Assembly: GCA_002685655.1 (NCBI GenBank)
Contig: NYXM01000037.1
Coordinates: 1-7,418, forward strand
Reading direction: 5' to 3'
Length of the DNA stretch: 7,418 nt
From: Planctomycetaceae bacterium
GTDB lineage: Bacteria > Planctomycetota > Planctomycetia > Pirellulales > Pirellulaceae
Every line of letters begins with the position of its first letter. Position 1 is the stretch's first letter. Positions 7,257 through 7,418 of the stretch are shown here, one piece after another. The notes under the pieces were generated by a model. The model was not told the DNA's origin and ran no database searches. It saw only the letters and a list, made by a program, of their open reading frames with translations. The translations under genes were made by a program, and so were the position numbers.

Positions 7257-7271
7257 ACTGTAGAAAATGAG
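7257..7271 (-). repeat. Right terminal inverted repeat of the insertion sequence
   Basis: The plus strand reads ACTGTAGAAAATGAG, the reverse complement of the left end apart from one base. It lies on the transposase promoter side. Confidence 0.85.
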
Positions 7272-7276
7272 TTTGG
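7272..7276. repeat. Target-site duplication, right copy (TTTGG)
   Basis: This is identical to the pentamer at 5340-5344 and abuts the right terminal repeat. One further base (C) also matches, but it is counted as part of the element on the left side. Confidence 0.8.
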
Positions 7277-7418
7277 CCCCAAGCCGCTGATCTTCAGCAG
7301 CGAATCTGCGAGTCAGTTGATGGCTGACGTGATGGCGCTGAATCCAAGGCTAGCTCGTGTTTTGAAGTTGCTCGGAATCGTCGCTGGGATTGTGGTCGAA
7401 GCCGAGTAGGATTATCAA
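7272..7418 (+). other. Far flank of the insertion target; possible 3' remnant of an interrupted open frame
   Basis: Bases 7272-7409 are open on the plus strand and end at TAG (7407-7409). They encode a tail such as FGPKPLIFSS…LKLLGIVAGIVVEAE. The frame continues back into the insertion sequence to a GTG at 7224, but that part is element sequence and the hybrid has no clear ribosome binding site. If the element and one TTTGG are removed, this frame joins the one opening at TTG 5121 (118 codons), while another frame joins GTG 5183 to a TGA at 7325 (70 codons). I do not recognise either product. It could be the remains of a small gene or simply intergenic DNA upstream of the giant gene. Confidence 0.25.

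Larger units (their letters stand above)
5345..7271 (-). mobile_element. Complete IS1634-family (IS4-like) insertion sequence, 1,927 bp
   Basis: The ends are defined by an inverted repeat: CTCGTTTTCTACAGT at 5345-5359 and, reading inward on the other strand, CTCATTTTCTACAGT from 7271 to 7257 (14 of 15 identical). Immediately outside both ends lies the same pentamer TTTGG (5340-5344 and 7272-7276), the expected target-site duplication. The single gene inside is an intact transposase. Its length, repeat size and 5-bp duplication agree with what is known of the IS1634 family. The intact frame and exact duplication suggest a recent, possibly still active insertion. Non-coding ends are 103 bp after the stop codon and 162 bp before the start. 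Confidence 0.88.

Noticed and set aside
7224..7409. A stand-alone 61-codon gene starting at GTG 7224.
   Set aside because: Its first 16 codons lie within the insertion sequence end and the rest in the target flank. It is therefore a chance hybrid frame created by the insertion.

Overview
The window looks like chromosomal DNA of a planctomycete, probably of the Pirellula/Rhodopirellula type. This is inferred from moderately high GC, a very large secreted protein built of tandem secretin-N-like modules (a protein type I associate with this phylum), and an IS1634-type insertion sequence next to it. No rRNA, tRNA or housekeeping gene is present to fix the taxonomy.

The layout is simple. From base 5090 down to base 1, on the minus strand, there is one uninterrupted reading frame of 1,696 codons that runs off the window edge, so its C-terminus is missing. 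It encodes an exported protein with five parts in order: a signal peptide, a short helical region with two LTxxQ-like motifs, a secretin/TonB short N-terminal (STN, N0-like) domain, one N1-like domain, and a proline-rich linker. After these come 20 consecutive modules of about 65 residues that all follow the secretin_N (NolW-like) pattern, then a partial 21st module that runs into a polar linker. No secretin pore domain is visible in the window. The later modules show a higher-order period of three, which suggests growth by block duplication.

Bases 5091-5344 are the short leader of this gene. They hold a plausible Shine-Dalgarno sequence and a sigma-70-like promoter.

Bases 5345-7271 are a complete insertion sequence of 1,927 bp. 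It has 15-bp terminal inverted repeats (14 of 15 matching), a 5-bp target duplication TTTGG on both sides, and one intact 553-residue DDE transposase of IS1634/IS4 type, oriented the same way as the giant gene. It sits about 255 bp upstream of the giant gene's start and about 150 bp upstream of its predicted promoter, which it leaves intact. Bases 7272-7418 are the far side of the insertion target. Joining the two flanks restores short open frames that may or may not be a broken gene.

The two genes are not functionally linked: one is a cell-envelope protein, the other a recent mobile insertion that may have altered the upstream context of the first.
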